A stretch of DNA of 64,000 nt from assembly GCF_916618755.1 (NCBI RefSeq), contig NZ_CAKAKB010000003.1:124001-188000 (forward strand), given 5' to 3'. The translations under genes were made by a program, and so were the position numbers. Positions 36,330 through 44,601 of the stretch are shown here, piece by piece (positions within the stretch are counted from its first letter, which is position 1; each line of letters opens with the position of its first letter). The notes beneath the pieces were generated by a model. The model made no database searches, had not been told where the DNA came from, and worked only from the letters and a program-made list of their open reading frames with translations. Source of the stretch: Actinotalea sp. Marseille-Q4924. Its GTDB lineage: Bacteria > Actinomycetota > Actinomycetes > Actinomycetales > Cellulomonadaceae.

Positions 36330-37808
36330 TCAGCGGGAGAGCATCGGCCACGGGTCGACGGTGCCGCCGTTGATGTAGGCCTCGAAGTGCAGGTGGCAGG
36401 CCGACGACGTGCCGGTGTTGCCGGAGTACCCCAGCAGCTGGCCGCGCGAGACGGTCTGGCCCGCGTCCACGGTCGAGCCCGACAGGTGGTTGTAGCTGGA
36501 CATCAGCGACCGGTCGTCCCAGTAGCCGTGGTTGACCATGACCTGGTTGCCGTAGCCCTCGCGGTAGCGCGACCACACGACCTCACCGGACATCGCCGCG
36601 TAGATCGGGGTGCCGCACCACGTGCGGAGGTCGACCCCGGCGTGCAGCCGCCAGTAGCCGAGCACCGGGTGCAGACGGTTGCCGTAGTCCGACGTCTTGT
36701 ACATCGGCTCGATGCTCGTGGGGTTGGTGAACGGCCGGCTCGTGGTCGAGGCGGGCGGGGGAGGAGGCGGCGGGGGCGCTGCCGGGGCGCCGCCACCTCC
36801 GCCACCACCGCCGCTCCCGCGGCTGGCGGCCGCCTCCCGGGCCTTGCGCTCGGCGTCCTCCCGTGCCTGACGCTCGGCCGCCTCCCGGGCCTTTCGCTCG
36901 GCCTCCTCCCGGGCACGCTGCTCCGCGATGATCCGCTGCCGCTCAGCCTCCTGCGCAGCGATGATCTGCTGCAGCTCCGTCTCCAGCTGAGCCCGCTGCT
37001 GCTCCAGCTCCGCGCGGCGGGCCAGCTGCTCGGCACGCTTGGACTCGATCGTCGCGATGCGCTCGGTCTCCTGCTGCTGCAGGCGCTCGAGCTCGACCTT
37101 GCGCGCCTCGGCCTGGGCCCGTGCCGCCTCGGCCTCGATGACCTTCGCGTCCGCCTCCGCCTTGAGCTGGACGATCTGCTCGCGCACGGCCGTCAGGCGC
37201 GCCTGCCGGTTGCGGTTGACACCGTTGATCTGCTCCAGGTCACGCAGGGCCTGGGTCTGCGCGCGCAGCGCGGTCGACGCGAGCTCGGACTGCTGGACGA
37301 ACTCGTCGGTCGTCTTCGCGTCCAGCACGGCCGACAGCGCGGACGCGGCCATGTCGCCCTTGTAGGCGTCGCGGGCCATCTGGCCGATGGCGACGCGGAT
37401 GTCATCGGCGCGGCCGGCGTCCGCGTCGATCTGGCCGGTGATGGTGGTCTCCTGCTCCTGGGCGACCGTGAGCCGCTCGGCGATGAGCTCGGCCTCCAGC
37501 TGCAGCTGCGCCAGCAGCGCCTCGGCGGCGGCGAGCTCCGCCTGCGCACCGGGGATCCGCGCCTGGATGTCCTGCAGCTCCTGCTGCGCCTGGAGCAGCT
37601 CGGCGTCGGTGTCCTCCAGGTCCGCGTGCAGGCCCTCGAGCGCGCCGTCGGTGGCGCGCTGCTGGTCCTCGGTGGTCCGGCGACGGTCGTCGAGGTCGTC
37701 GGCGGTCGCGGGCAGCGTCGTCGCGGTGAGCAGGCCGAGGCCCAGCAGCGCGACGACGACGCGCCGCAGCGTGGAGCGCGTCGTCGGGGGCGTCGTCGGG
37801 CGGGGCAT
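36330..37808 (-). CDS. M23 peptidoglycan endopeptidase with coiled coil (EnvC-like)
   Basis: A 492-aa exported cell-wall hydrolase. Signal peptide: RRVVVALLGLGLLTATTLPATADD. About residues 30-335 form long coiled coils (Glu/Ala/Gln/Arg-rich, ending in KAREAAERQAREDAERK). A Gly- and Pro-rich linker follows. The C-terminal LytM domain has the zinc ligands in YGNRLHPVLGYWRLHAGVDL (H, D) and CHLHFEAYINGG (HxH). The gene directly follows ftsEX, so it is probably the FtsEX-gated murein hydrolase, as EnvC, PcsB or RipC are elsewhere. Confidence 0.92.
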   Translation of the reverse strand: MPRPTTPPTTRSTLRRVVVALLGLGLLTATTLPATADDLDDRRRTTEDQQRATDGALEGLHADLEDTDAELLQAQQELQDIQARIPGAQAELAAAEALLAQLQLEAELIAERLTVAQEQETTITGQIDADAGRADDIRVAIGQMARDAYKGDMAASALSAVLDAKTTDEFVQQSELASTALRAQTQALRDLEQINGVNRNRQARLTAVREQIVQLKAEADAKVIEAEAARAQAEARKVELERLQQQETERIATIESKRAEQLARRAELEQQRAQLETELQQIIAAQEAERQRIIAEQRAREEAERKAREAAERQAREDAERKAREAAASRGSGGGGGGGGAPAAPPPPPPPPASTTSRPFTNPTSIEPMYKTSDYGNRLHPVLGYWRLHAGVDLRTWCGTPIYAAMSGEVVWSRYREGYGNQVMVNHGYWDDRSLMSSYNHLSGSTVDAGQTVSRGQLLGYSGNTGTSSACHLHFEAYINGGTVDPWPMLSR

Positions 37809-37813
37809 GAACC

Positions 37814-38728
37814 TCACACCTTCGTGTATCGGCTGAGAGTGACCACGGATGAGATGGCGGCGAGCAGGATCGCGACGGCGACGAGCAGCGGGGCGATCGT
37901 CCAGACGGCATCCGTGCTGATGTACGGGACGAACTGCACCGACTGCGCGAGCCAGTCCTGGACGAGGTAGGTGACCCCGAACCACAGGCCGGCGACCGCG
38001 AGCGCCGCGCCGATCGTCGCCGCGATCGCGCCCTCCAGCATGAACGGCAGCTGGATGAAGAGGTTCGACGCGCCGACGAGGCGCATGATCCCCGTCTCCC
38101 GGCGGCGGCTCAGGGCGGACAGGCGGATCGTCGTCGTGATGAGCAGCACCGCGGACAGGAGCATGACGGCAGCGAGGCCGGCGGCGACGAGGCTCGCGCG
38201 GTTGAGGACGAGGATGAGCGGCTCGATGACCTGCCGCTGGTCGCGGACGACCTCCACCCCCTGGCGCCCGGTGAAGACGTCCGAGACGACCTGGTACTGC
38301 TCGGGGTCGACGAGCGCGACGCGGTAGGAGGCCTGGAGCTGGTCGGCGGTGACGCCGGCGGCCCACCACTCCTCGGCGAAGCGCTCCTGGAACGCGACGT
38401 ACGCGTCCTCCTTGGACTCGAAGAACACCTCCTCGACGTACGGGTCGAGCGCCTCGCCCTCCAGCTCCGCGCCGATCGCCTCGATCTGCTCGGGCGTCGC
38501 CTCGCCCGCGGCGCACGTCGGCTGCTCGGACTGGGCGGGGCAGAGGAAGATCGAGACCTCGACGCGGTCGTACCAGTCGTCCTTCATCTGGTCGACCTGC
38601 ACCTGCAGGAGGCCGGCGGCGCCGACGAACGTGAGGGACACGAAGGTCACGAGGATGACCGAGATGGTCATCGACAGGTTCCGACGCAGGCCGATGCCGA
38701 GCTCGGACAGGATGAACTGCAGTCTCAT
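37814..38728 (-). CDS. ftsX: Cell division protein FtsX
   Basis: A 304-aa permease with four helices: one near the N terminus (LSMTISVILVTFVSLTFVGAAGLL), a large extracellular loop (about residues 40-175, with cysteines in FLCPAQSEQPTCAAGE), then three helices. The segment RLSALSRRRETGIMRLVGASNLFIQLPFMLEG is the classic FtsX coupling region. It works with FtsE to control cell-wall hydrolysis during division. It ends 5 bp before the M23 gene. Confidence 0.95.
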   Translation of the reverse strand: MRLQFILSELGIGLRRNLSMTISVILVTFVSLTFVGAAGLLQVQVDQMKDDWYDRVEVSIFLCPAQSEQPTCAAGEATPEQIEAIGAELEGEALDPYVEEVFFESKEDAYVAFQERFAEEWWAAGVTADQLQASYRVALVDPEQYQVVSDVFTGRQGVEVVRDQRQVIEPLILVLNRASLVAAGLAAVMLLSAVLLITTTIRLSALSRRRETGIMRLVGASNLFIQLPFMLEGAIAATIGAALAVAGLWFGVTYLVQDWLAQSVQFVPYISTDAVWTIAPLLVAVAILLAAISSVVTLSRYTKV

Positions 38729-38738
38729 GGCATCCCCC

Positions 38739-39428
38739 TCAGCGGTCCGAGCCGTACACGCCGCGGGACTGGTCCCGGACCATCCGCCCGTTGTCGAGCT
38801 CGATGACGCGCTTGCGCATCTGGTCGACGATCTCGTCGTCGTGGGTGGCCATGACCACCGTGGTCCCGGTCCGGTTGATGCGGTCCAGCAGGCGCATGAT
38901 CCCGACCGACGTGGTGGGGTCCAGGTTCCCGGTGGGCTCGTCGGCGAGCAGGATCGGGGGCCGGTTGACGAACGCGCGCGCGATCGCCACGCGCTGCTGC
39001 TCGCCACCGGACAGCTCGTGCGGGCGGCGCTTCTCCTTGCCGCCGAGTCCGACGAGCTCGAGCGTGTCGGGGACCGTCGTGAGGATGTGGTGCTTCGGCT
39101 TGCCGATGACCTGCAGGGCGAACGCCACGTTCTCGAAGACCGTCTTGTTGGGCAGCAGGCGGAAGTCCTGGAACACCGCGCCGATCTGCCGGCGCAGGTG
39201 CGGGACCTTCCACGTCGAGAGCGTCGACAGGTCCTTGCCCGCGACGAACACGCGTCCGGCGCTGGGGCGCTCCTCGCGCAGGACGAGGCGAAGGAAGGTG
39301 GACTTGCCGGAGCCGGAGGCCCCGACGAGGAACACGAACTCCCCGCGCTCGACCTCCAGCTCGACGTCGCCGAGCGCCGGCCGGGCGCCGCGCGCGTAGA
39401 CCTTGGAGACGTTCTCGAATCGGATCAC
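38739..39428 (-). CDS. ftsE: Cell division ATP-binding protein FtsE
   Basis: A 229-aa ABC ATPase. Walker [11 protein letters not shown]-loop VFQDFRLL, signature [13 protein letters not shown] and Walker [13 protein letters not shown] are intact. The GTG at 39428 is chosen since [11 protein letters not shown] is the normal FtsE start; an upstream GTG-led extension lacks homology. It pairs with FtsX, 10 bp downstream. Confidence 0.95.
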   Translation of the reverse strand: MIRFENVSKVYARGARPALGDVELEVERGEFVFLVGASGSGKSTFLRLVLREERPSAGRVFVAGKDLSTLSTWKVPHLRRQIGAVFQDFRLLPNKTVFENVAFALQVIGKPKHHILTTVPDTLELVGLGGKEKRRPHELSGGEQQRVAIARAFVNRPPILLADEPTGNLDPTTSVGIMRLLDRINRTGTTVVMATHDDEIVDQMRKRVIELDNGRMVRDQSRGVYGSDR

Positions 39429-39561
39429 GTGAGAGCCAGTCGTCGGGGGCAGGGCACCGCTGGCGGGACCGGGCACGGCTGCGCGCGCACGAATCCCATC
39501 AGACCGTTTCGAGAGTAGGCAGACGGGACCGGAGGAACGGGCCGTGACACGCCGACGGGGC

Positions 39562-40677
39562 TCAGGCGGGCGACTGGCTCTGGTTGCGGCGCCAGCGGAT
39601 GCCGGCCTCGATGAAGCCGTCGATGTCCCCGTCGAACACCGCCGACGGGTTGCCGACCTCGTGCTCGGTCCGCAGGTCCTTGACCATCTGGTAGGGCTGC
39701 AGGACGTAGGAGCGCATCTGGTCGCCCCAGCTCGCCTTGATGTCCCCGGCGAGCTCCTTCTTCTGCGCCTGCTCGGCCTCCTTCTGAAGCAGGAGCAGGC
39801 GCGACTGCAGCACGCGCAGGGCCGCGGCGCGGTTCTGGATCTGGGACTTCTCGTTCTGCATCGACACCACGGTCCCGGTGGGGATGTGGGTCAGCCGCAC
39901 GGCGGAGTCGGTCGTGTTGACGGACTGACCGCCCGGGCCGGACGACCGGAACACGTCGACCTTGATCTCGTTCTCCGGGATGTCGATGTGGTCGGTGCCC
40001 TCGATGAGCGGCACGACCTCCACGGCGGCGAACGACGTCTGACGGCGTCCCTGGTTGTCGAAGGGCGAGATGCGCACGAGACGGTGCGTACCGGCCTCGA
40101 CGGACAGGGTGCCGAACGCGTACGGCGCCTTGACCTCGAACGTCGCGGACTTCAGGCCAGCCTCCTCCGCGTAGGAGGTGTCCATGACGGTGGTGGGGTA
40201 GCCGTGCCGCTCGGCCCAGCGCAGGTACATGCGCATGAGCATCTCGGCGAAGTCGGCCGCGTCCACGCCGCCGGCGCCGGAGCGGATGGTGACGACGGCG
40301 TCGCGCTCGTCCCACTCGCCGGACAGCAGGGTGCGGACCTCGAGCGCGCCGAGGTCCTTCTTGATGCCCTCGAGCTCGGCGTCGGCGTCGGCGAGGGTGT
40401 CCGCGTCGTCCTCCTCCTGCGCCATCTGGACGAGGGTCTCGAGATCCTCGATGCGCTGGTCGAACGTCTCGATCCGCTCGAGCTCGCTCTGGGCGTGGGA
40501 GAGGGCGGAGGTGACCTTCTGCGCGGCGTCGGTGTCGTCCCACAGGTCGGGCGCGGAGGCCTGGTCGGACAGCTCGGCGATGCGCTCCCGCAACCGGTCG
40601 GGGTCGCTGACCGCCCGGATGGTCCCGAGGGTGCTCCGGAGGGCGGCGATCTCTGCGGGGAAGTCGGTGGCTGCCAC
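39562..40677 (-). CDS. prfB: Peptide chain release factor 2
   Basis: A 371-aa class I release factor recognising UGA and UAA. The codon-recognition tripeptide is SPF ([11 protein letters not shown]) and the peptidyl-hydrolysis motif is GGQ ([17 protein letters not shown]). No programmed frameshift is needed: the frame is continuous from the GTG, as is usual in actinobacteria. TACCCT lies 8 nt upstream. prfB-ftsE-ftsX followed by an M23 gene and smpB is the conserved actinobacterial order. Confidence 0.96.
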   Translation of the reverse strand: MAATDFPAEIAALRSTLGTIRAVSDPDRLRERIAELSDQASAPDLWDDTDAAQKVTSALSHAQSELERIETFDQRIEDLETLVQMAQEEDDADTLADADAELEGIKKDLGALEVRTLLSGEWDERDAVVTIRSGAGGVDAADFAEMLMRMYLRWAERHGYPTTVMDTSYAEEAGLKSATFEVKAPYAFGTLSVEAGTHRLVRISPFDNQGRRQTSFAAVEVVPLIEGTDHIDIPENEIKVDVFRSSGPGGQSVNTTDSAVRLTHIPTGTVVSMQNEKSQIQNRAAALRVLQSRLLLLQKEAEQAQKKELAGDIKASWGDQMRSYVLQPYQMVKDLRTEHEVGNPSAVFDGDIDGFIEAGIRWRRNQSQSPA

Positions 40678-40685
40678 GAGGGTCG

Positions 40686-40691
40686 AGGGTA
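40686..40691 (-). promoter_or_regulatory. -10 box of a leaderless transcript (prfB)
   Basis: TACCCT on the minus strand lies 8 nt before the GTG at 40677. Confidence 0.45.
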
Positions 40692-40756
40692 TCGCGCGGT
40701 GCCGGGCCCCCTCACCCGGCCGGGCTGCCGGCCCGGCCCTCGGAAGCGCCGCCGCC

Positions 40757-41257
40757 TCAGTCGGCGCGAGCCCGGGACGTCGCTCGGAGAGCGATCCCGT
40801 CGGACCACGCGGCGGTGACCCAGGAGATGAGCGGCGGGCGGGCGACGGCGCCGAGCGTCACCTCCGCGGTGCGGCCGTCCGTGCTCGTCCCGACAACCAC
40901 GAGGCCGGTGAGCCGCGCGGCGCCCGGCGATCGCTCGAGGTGCTCCTGGACGGCTGTCCGGACAGCCGTCTCGGTGAGGACGACGAGCCCGTCGTCCGCA
41001 GTGGCGCGGGCGGGGTCGCGGCCGTAGTAGGCGTCCTCACCCATGCTGTCGGCGGCAGCGAGCGCGGCCTGGTCCGCCACCGCCAGGAGGCGCTTGCGCT
41101 CGAGGTGGACGCCCGACGCGGAGACGACGACGGTCACCAGCAGCAGCGCGATCACGGCGTAGCAGAGGCTCAGCAGCATGATCTGTCCGTCGTCGCCGCC
41201 GTGGTGCAGCAGGCGGCGCACGGGGCCGCCCGGCGCCGGGGCGCTGTCCGGGGTCAC
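40757..41257 (-). CDS. TadG-like pilus locus protein
   Basis: A 166-aa protein with one N-terminal membrane helix: [27 protein letters not shown], then [23 protein letters not shown]. The order matches Rv3654-type/TadG-like pseudopilin genes at the end of actinobacterial tad operons. It begins with GTGA, overlapping the stop of the TadE-like gene, so translation is coupled. Confidence 0.8.
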   Translation of the reverse strand: MTPDSAPAPGGPVRRLLHHGGDDGQIMLLSLCYAVIALLLVTVVVSASGVHLERKRLLAVADQAALAAADSMGEDAYYGRDPARATADDGLVVLTETAVRTAVQEHLERSPGAARLTGLVVVGTSTDGRTAEVTLGAVARPPLISWVTAAWSDGIALRATSRARAD

Positions 41258-41742
41258 GGCCGCTCCCGGCTGCGGTAGTCGTCCACCGGCGCGGTGATGG
41301 TCGCACTGACCGGCACCGCGAGCGGCACGGCGTCGCGGACGAACCCGGGCACGCCGGGGAGGGCGACGTCGAGCGCCACCTCGACGGTGAGGGTGGTGCC
41401 GGGGCTGAGGCAGTCCGGCTCGCACCGGACCGTGAGGGCACCCGCGGCCAGTGCGGGGTCGAGCCCCTGGTCCTCGAGGGCGATCGCGACGGCCGCAGCG
41501 GCACGGGGACCGGCGTCGTCCGGGTCGGCGGTGACGACGGCGCGCGCTGCCTCGCGCGCCGCGCCGTCGACCGCGAAGGTCGCCGCCTGCACCGCCGCCG
41601 TGACCACGACGAGGTACACGAGCGGGACCAGCAGCACGACCGTCACGCCGAGGAACTCCACGACGGCGCTGCCCCTGTCGCCCTCCGCCGCGACGAGCCA
41701 TCGGCGGAACCACGCCCGGATCCTGCCCACCGTGCCGGTCAC
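41254..41742 (-). CDS. TadE-family pilus assembly protein
   Basis: A 162-aa TadE-like protein. The signature GDRGSAVVEFLGVTVVLLVPLVYLVVVTAAVQAATFAVDGAAREAARAV, with the prepilin-like Glu after the hydrophobic start, is characteristic. The C-terminal domain holds two cysteines (VRCEPDCLSPG). It overlaps its neighbours by 4 bp (ATGA and GTGA), within one operon. Confidence 0.88.
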   Translation of the reverse strand: MTGTVGRIRAWFRRWLVAAEGDRGSAVVEFLGVTVVLLVPLVYLVVVTAAVQAATFAVDGAAREAARAVVTADPDDAGPRAAAAVAIALEDQGLDPALAAGALTVRCEPDCLSPGTTLTVEVALDVALPGVPGFVRDAVPLAVPVSATITAPVDDYRSRERP

Positions 41743-42128
41743 GGTCCCTCCGCCAGGGCGTGGCCGTCGACGCTCAGAACGCCGCCGGGTCCCAGCAGGC
41801 CCAGCACGGGCAGGGGCGCGGAGACCTCCACCCGTACCACGTCCAGGCCCTGCACCACGGCGCGTGAGCCCTCGACGTCCTCGGCGAACCGGGGGGAGAG
41901 CGACATGGCGACGAGCTCCCGGGTGCGGGCGGCACCGTCCGCGGCCGTGCGGTCGGCGAGGGCGCCGTACCGGGCCCCTTCGGCTGCGCAGTCGACGAGG
42001 GTGGCGCGCACGTGCAGGGCCAGGGCCACCTGCAGCACCCCGAGGAAGACGACGGTGGTCAGCAGGCTGACGAGGACGAACCCGACGACGGCCGAGCCGG
42101 CGTCGTCAGCCGCCGACCGAGGTGACAC
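41739..42128 (-). CDS. Second TadE-like pilus protein
   Basis: A 129-aa TadE-like protein. DDAGSAVVGFVLVSLLTTVVFLGVLQVALALHVRATLVDCAAEGARYGALAD is the helix and following segment. A Gly replaces the usual Glu of the prepilin motif. It overlaps the next gene by 4 bp and the pilin-like gene upstream by 23 bp. Confidence 0.82.
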   Translation of the reverse strand: MSPRSAADDAGSAVVGFVLVSLLTTVVFLGVLQVALALHVRATLVDCAAEGARYGALADRTAADGAARTRELVAMSLSPRFAEDVEGSRAVVQGLDVVRVEVSAPLPVLGLLGPGGVLSVDGHALAEGP

Positions 42129-42303
42129 GGCTGATGGCCTGCTCGAACACGGCCGCCAGTGCGTCGCCCGCCAGGGCCCACAGCATCACCACCAGCCCGG
42201 CGGTCATGAGCGTGACGAGCACCCAGCCCGGCACGTCACCGCGTTCCGGGTCGTCCTCGTGCGACGACCTGATCACGGGTCGGATGTGGTGCGGGTGCGG
42301 CAT
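42106..42303 (-). CDS. Small Flp-pilin-like peptide of the tad operon
   Basis: A 65-aa protein with one hydrophobic helix (GDVPGWVLVTLMTAGLVVMLWALAGDALAAVFEQ) behind a short charged leader, the size and layout of Flp/Tad pilins or the DUF4244 peptide at this position. The usual Gly-x-x-Thr-x-Glu prepilin motif is not clear. The ATG at 42303 follows AGGAGGAACC, a strong site. Confidence 0.65.
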   Translation of the reverse strand: MPHPHHIRPVIRSSHEDDPERGDVPGWVLVTLMTAGLVVMLWALAGDALAAVFEQAISRVTSVGG

Positions 42304-42344
42304 GGTTCCTCCTCGGTCGGCGGGCGGTTCGGTCGCTACGGCGG

Positions 42345-43304
42345 TCACAGGTCGAGGCGCAGGGCGATCAGCCGGGGGAAGACGGCGAAGAGGACCGTGA
42401 CCGGCAGGACGAGGAAGACGACCGGGACGAGCATCGCCACCTCTTTGCGCCCTCCGGCCTCCATGAGCTCCCGGCGCCCCGCCTCACGGACGTCCTGGGC
42501 CTGCGCCCGCAGCACGTCCGCCAGGGGCGTGCCACGGTCCACCGCGACGGCGATGGCCTCGCTGAACCGGGCGAGCGGGACGAGCCCCGTCCGGTCAGCC
42601 AGGGCGTCCAGCGCAGCCGTCAGAGAGCCTCCGGCGCGGACGTCGGCGACCACCACTGCGATCTCGGCGCTCAGCTCGCCCCGCGCCGTCCGGCTCACCC
42701 GGTCCAGCGCCCCGAGCGCGCCCTCGCCGGCTGCCACGGCGAGCGCGAGCAGCTCGGCGACGGTCGGCAGCTCCGCCATGAGGACGCGCTCGCGCCGTCG
42801 CGCCTGCTGCGCCAGGCGCTGGTCGCTGACCACCAGTCCGGCGGCCGCCGCCGCGACCACGAGCACCACACCGGCGACCGCGGAGGTCCCTCGGGCGGCA
42901 GCCAGCACGATGGCGGCGGCGAGCCCGGCGGCCGCGCCGACGACGGCCAGGACGACCTGCTCGGCGCGGAGCTCCTCGACGGTCTGGCGGCGGCCCGCGC
43001 GGACGAGGCGGCGTTGCAGGTCGCCCGTCGAGGAGCCGTGACGTTCGACGAGCCGCACGGCGTCCTGCATGAGCGGCGCGAGCAGTCTGGCGAGGACCGG
43101 GAACGGGGACCGCGCCGGTGCCTGCTCCAGCAGGCGCGAGCCGCTCGGCCGACGGCGCAGGTACGGGGCCAGGCGCTGGTCCAGCGTCGGTGTCCGAGCG
43201 CGGACGCGCGCCACGACGAGGCAGCCGCCGAGGGCGGCGAGTGCGCCGAGGAGACCCCCGACGAGTGCGGGTGACGTGTCGACGAGCTGCACGAGCGCTG
43301 TCAT
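42345..43304 (-). CDS. tadC: TadC, type II/IV secretion F-domain protein
   Basis: A 319-aa inner-membrane platform protein. It has an N-terminal helix (PALVGGLLGALAALGGCLVVA), a central pair (VLAVVGAAAGLAAAIVLAA, VAGVVLVVAAAAAGLVV), the T2SSF domain (ELPTVAELLALAVAAGEGALGALDRVSR) and a C-terminal helix (AMLVPVVFLVLPVTVLFAVFPRL). It starts inside the TadB stop (ATGA). Confidence 0.9.
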   Translation of the reverse strand: MTALVQLVDTSPALVGGLLGALAALGGCLVVARVRARTPTLDQRLAPYLRRRPSGSRLLEQAPARSPFPVLARLLAPLMQDAVRLVERHGSSTGDLQRRLVRAGRRQTVEELRAEQVVLAVVGAAAGLAAAIVLAAARGTSAVAGVVLVVAAAAAGLVVSDQRLAQQARRRERVLMAELPTVAELLALAVAAGEGALGALDRVSRTARGELSAEIAVVVADVRAGGSLTAALDALADRTGLVPLARFSEAIAVAVDRGTPLADVLRAQAQDVREAGRRELMEAGGRKEVAMLVPVVFLVLPVTVLFAVFPRLIALRLDL

Positions 43305-44161
43305 CGGAGCACCCTCACGTCCTCGGGGAGACGGGCTACCCGGAGCATCAGCTGGTACGCGACCACCGTGGACGCCCCGCCGGCGGCGAGGACGAGCGCC
43401 CCGGTCGCCGTCCCGTACGCGGCGGCTGCCCCCGGCCGCGTGGTCAGCAGCGCCAGCACGACCCAGGGCGCGGTGGCCGCCAGCCGTGCGGCGTTGACCG
43501 TCCAGCTCTGGCGTGCCTCCAGCTCGCCACGCGTGCGCAGGTCCTCGCGCAGGAAGTGCGACAGCGTCCGCAGCAGGCGTCCCAGGTCGCTGCCGCCGAC
43601 GTCGCGCGTGAGGCGCAGCGCTTCCACGATGCGGTCCGCGACCGGGTCCGCGAGACGGGCCTTGAGGGCGTCGAGGCAGTCGCCGAATCGCCCCGTCACG
43701 CGGTGGTCCTCCGCGAAGGCCCGGAACGCCGGGCGCAGCTCCTCCGGCCCCCGCTGGCCGAGCTGCCCCAGGGCCTCCGGCAGCGACAGCCCTGCCCGGA
43801 TGCCCGACGCGAGGTGGTCGACCACTTCCGGCCACACCTCACGCAACGCCGCCCGCCGTCGTCGGGCGCGGGCACGCACCAGGCTCAGCGGGGCGCCGGC
43901 GGCGAGCACCGCGAAGCACATCCCCACCGCCGGGACGCCGGAGACGGCGGTGACGGTCACGAACACCACGACGGCGACCAGTGCGCTGAGTCCGACCAGA
44001 CCTCCTGCCGACACGCCGGTGACGCCCGCCTGGACGAGGAGGTCGGTGAGCCGGTCGGTCCACCGGCGGGCAGGCGCGGGTCCGGACGGCGGGTCGGACG
44101 TCACCGCCCACAGCAGCAGGCACAGACCTGCCCCCAGCACCAGACCGGCGACCACGCCCAC
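43301..44161 (-). CDS. tadB: TadB, type II/IV secretion F-domain protein
   Basis: A 286-aa partner of TadC in the pilus platform, with the T2SSF segment EVWPEVVDHLASGIRAGLSLPEALGQLGQRGP and two sets of helices. It begins 3 bp after the tadA 3' fragment stop, so it was translated as part of the tadA message. The element insertion in tadA may be polar on it. Confidence 0.9.
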   Translation of the reverse strand: MGVVAGLVLGAGLCLLLWAVTSDPPSGPAPARRWTDRLTDLLVQAGVTGVSAGGLVGLSALVAVVVFVTVTAVSGVPAVGMCFAVLAAGAPLSLVRARARRRRAALREVWPEVVDHLASGIRAGLSLPEALGQLGQRGPEELRPAFRAFAEDHRVTGRFGDCLDALKARLADPVADRIVEALRLTRDVGGSDLGRLLRTLSHFLREDLRTRGELEARQSWTVNAARLAATAPWVVLALLTTRPGAAAAYGTATGALVLAAGGASTVVAYQLMLRVARLPEDVRVLR

Positions 44162-44164
44162 CGC

Positions 44165-44519
44165 TCAGGCCCCCTGCCCGCGCAGGAGCGCGACGACGTC
44201 GCACCCCGTGCGCTCGAAGCGCTCGGGATGGGGCGGGAACCCGTCGGCGCGGACCAGCGCGCCGGCTCGTCGGTGGAAGACATCGCTCGTCTCCACCACA
44301 CCGTTCTCGACCCGACCGGGCACCGCGACGATCTCGCGCGTGCGCCGACGGCCCGAGGAGTCCAGGTCGAGGTGGACGACCAGGTCGATGGCGGCCGCGA
44401 CCGTCGGGACGACGAACTGCGCGGAGACGTTCTCACCGGCGAGCAGCGGCAGCGTGCACAGCTTGGTGAGCGCCTCCCGCGCGCTGTTGGCGTGGAGCGT
44501 GCACATGCCCGGCACGCCG
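44165..44519 (-). pseudogene. tadA: tadA/cpaF pilus ATPase, 3' part (separated by the integrated element)
   Basis: This encodes the last 118 or so residues of the TadA/CpaF ATPase: GVPGMCTLHANSAREALTKLCTLPLLAGENVSAQFVVPTVAAAIDLVVHLDLDSSG and the C terminus. The conserved histidine box LHANS is here, while the Walker A and B motifs are in the 5' part at 53672-54572. A Met codon inside the element (44536) could start a short chimeric peptide, but without the ATP site. Joining with the 5' part restores one open frame of 415 codons including the stop. Confidence 0.92.
44509..44519. repeat. attL: Attachment-site core, left copy (attL)
   Basis: CCGGCACGCCG, identical to the right copy. The sequence inside the element next to it (AAGCCTACGA then ATGGCACA at 44530-44537) is one half of the reconstructed attP. 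Confidence 0.88.
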
Positions 44520-44537
44520 AAGCCTACGAATGGCACA

Positions 44538-44570
44538 TGAGCAGCCGGGAGTGCCCGGCCTACTCCTCCC
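44538..44570. repeat. Element-specific repeat, copy 1 (TGAGCAGCCGGG...CTACTCCTCCC)
   Basis: Begins TGAGCAGCCGGG, has a small CCGGG...CCCGG hairpin and ends ACTCCTCCC. Copies 2 and 3 (46048, 47583) share the same start and end. This copy abuts the attP arm. Confidence 0.65.
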
Positions 44571-44601
44571 TGGCCGAACCCGACCCGCCAGGAGGCTCAC
44601 G

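Noticed and set aside
44165-44536. The tadA 3' part as an independent intact gene
   Set aside because: It lacks the Walker motifs and its apparent start codon belongs to the inserted element.
44530-44601. Earlier in-frame start for the serine recombinase
   Set aside because: The extension lies in the attP arm and repeat, and the strong AGGAGG points to the ATG at 44602.
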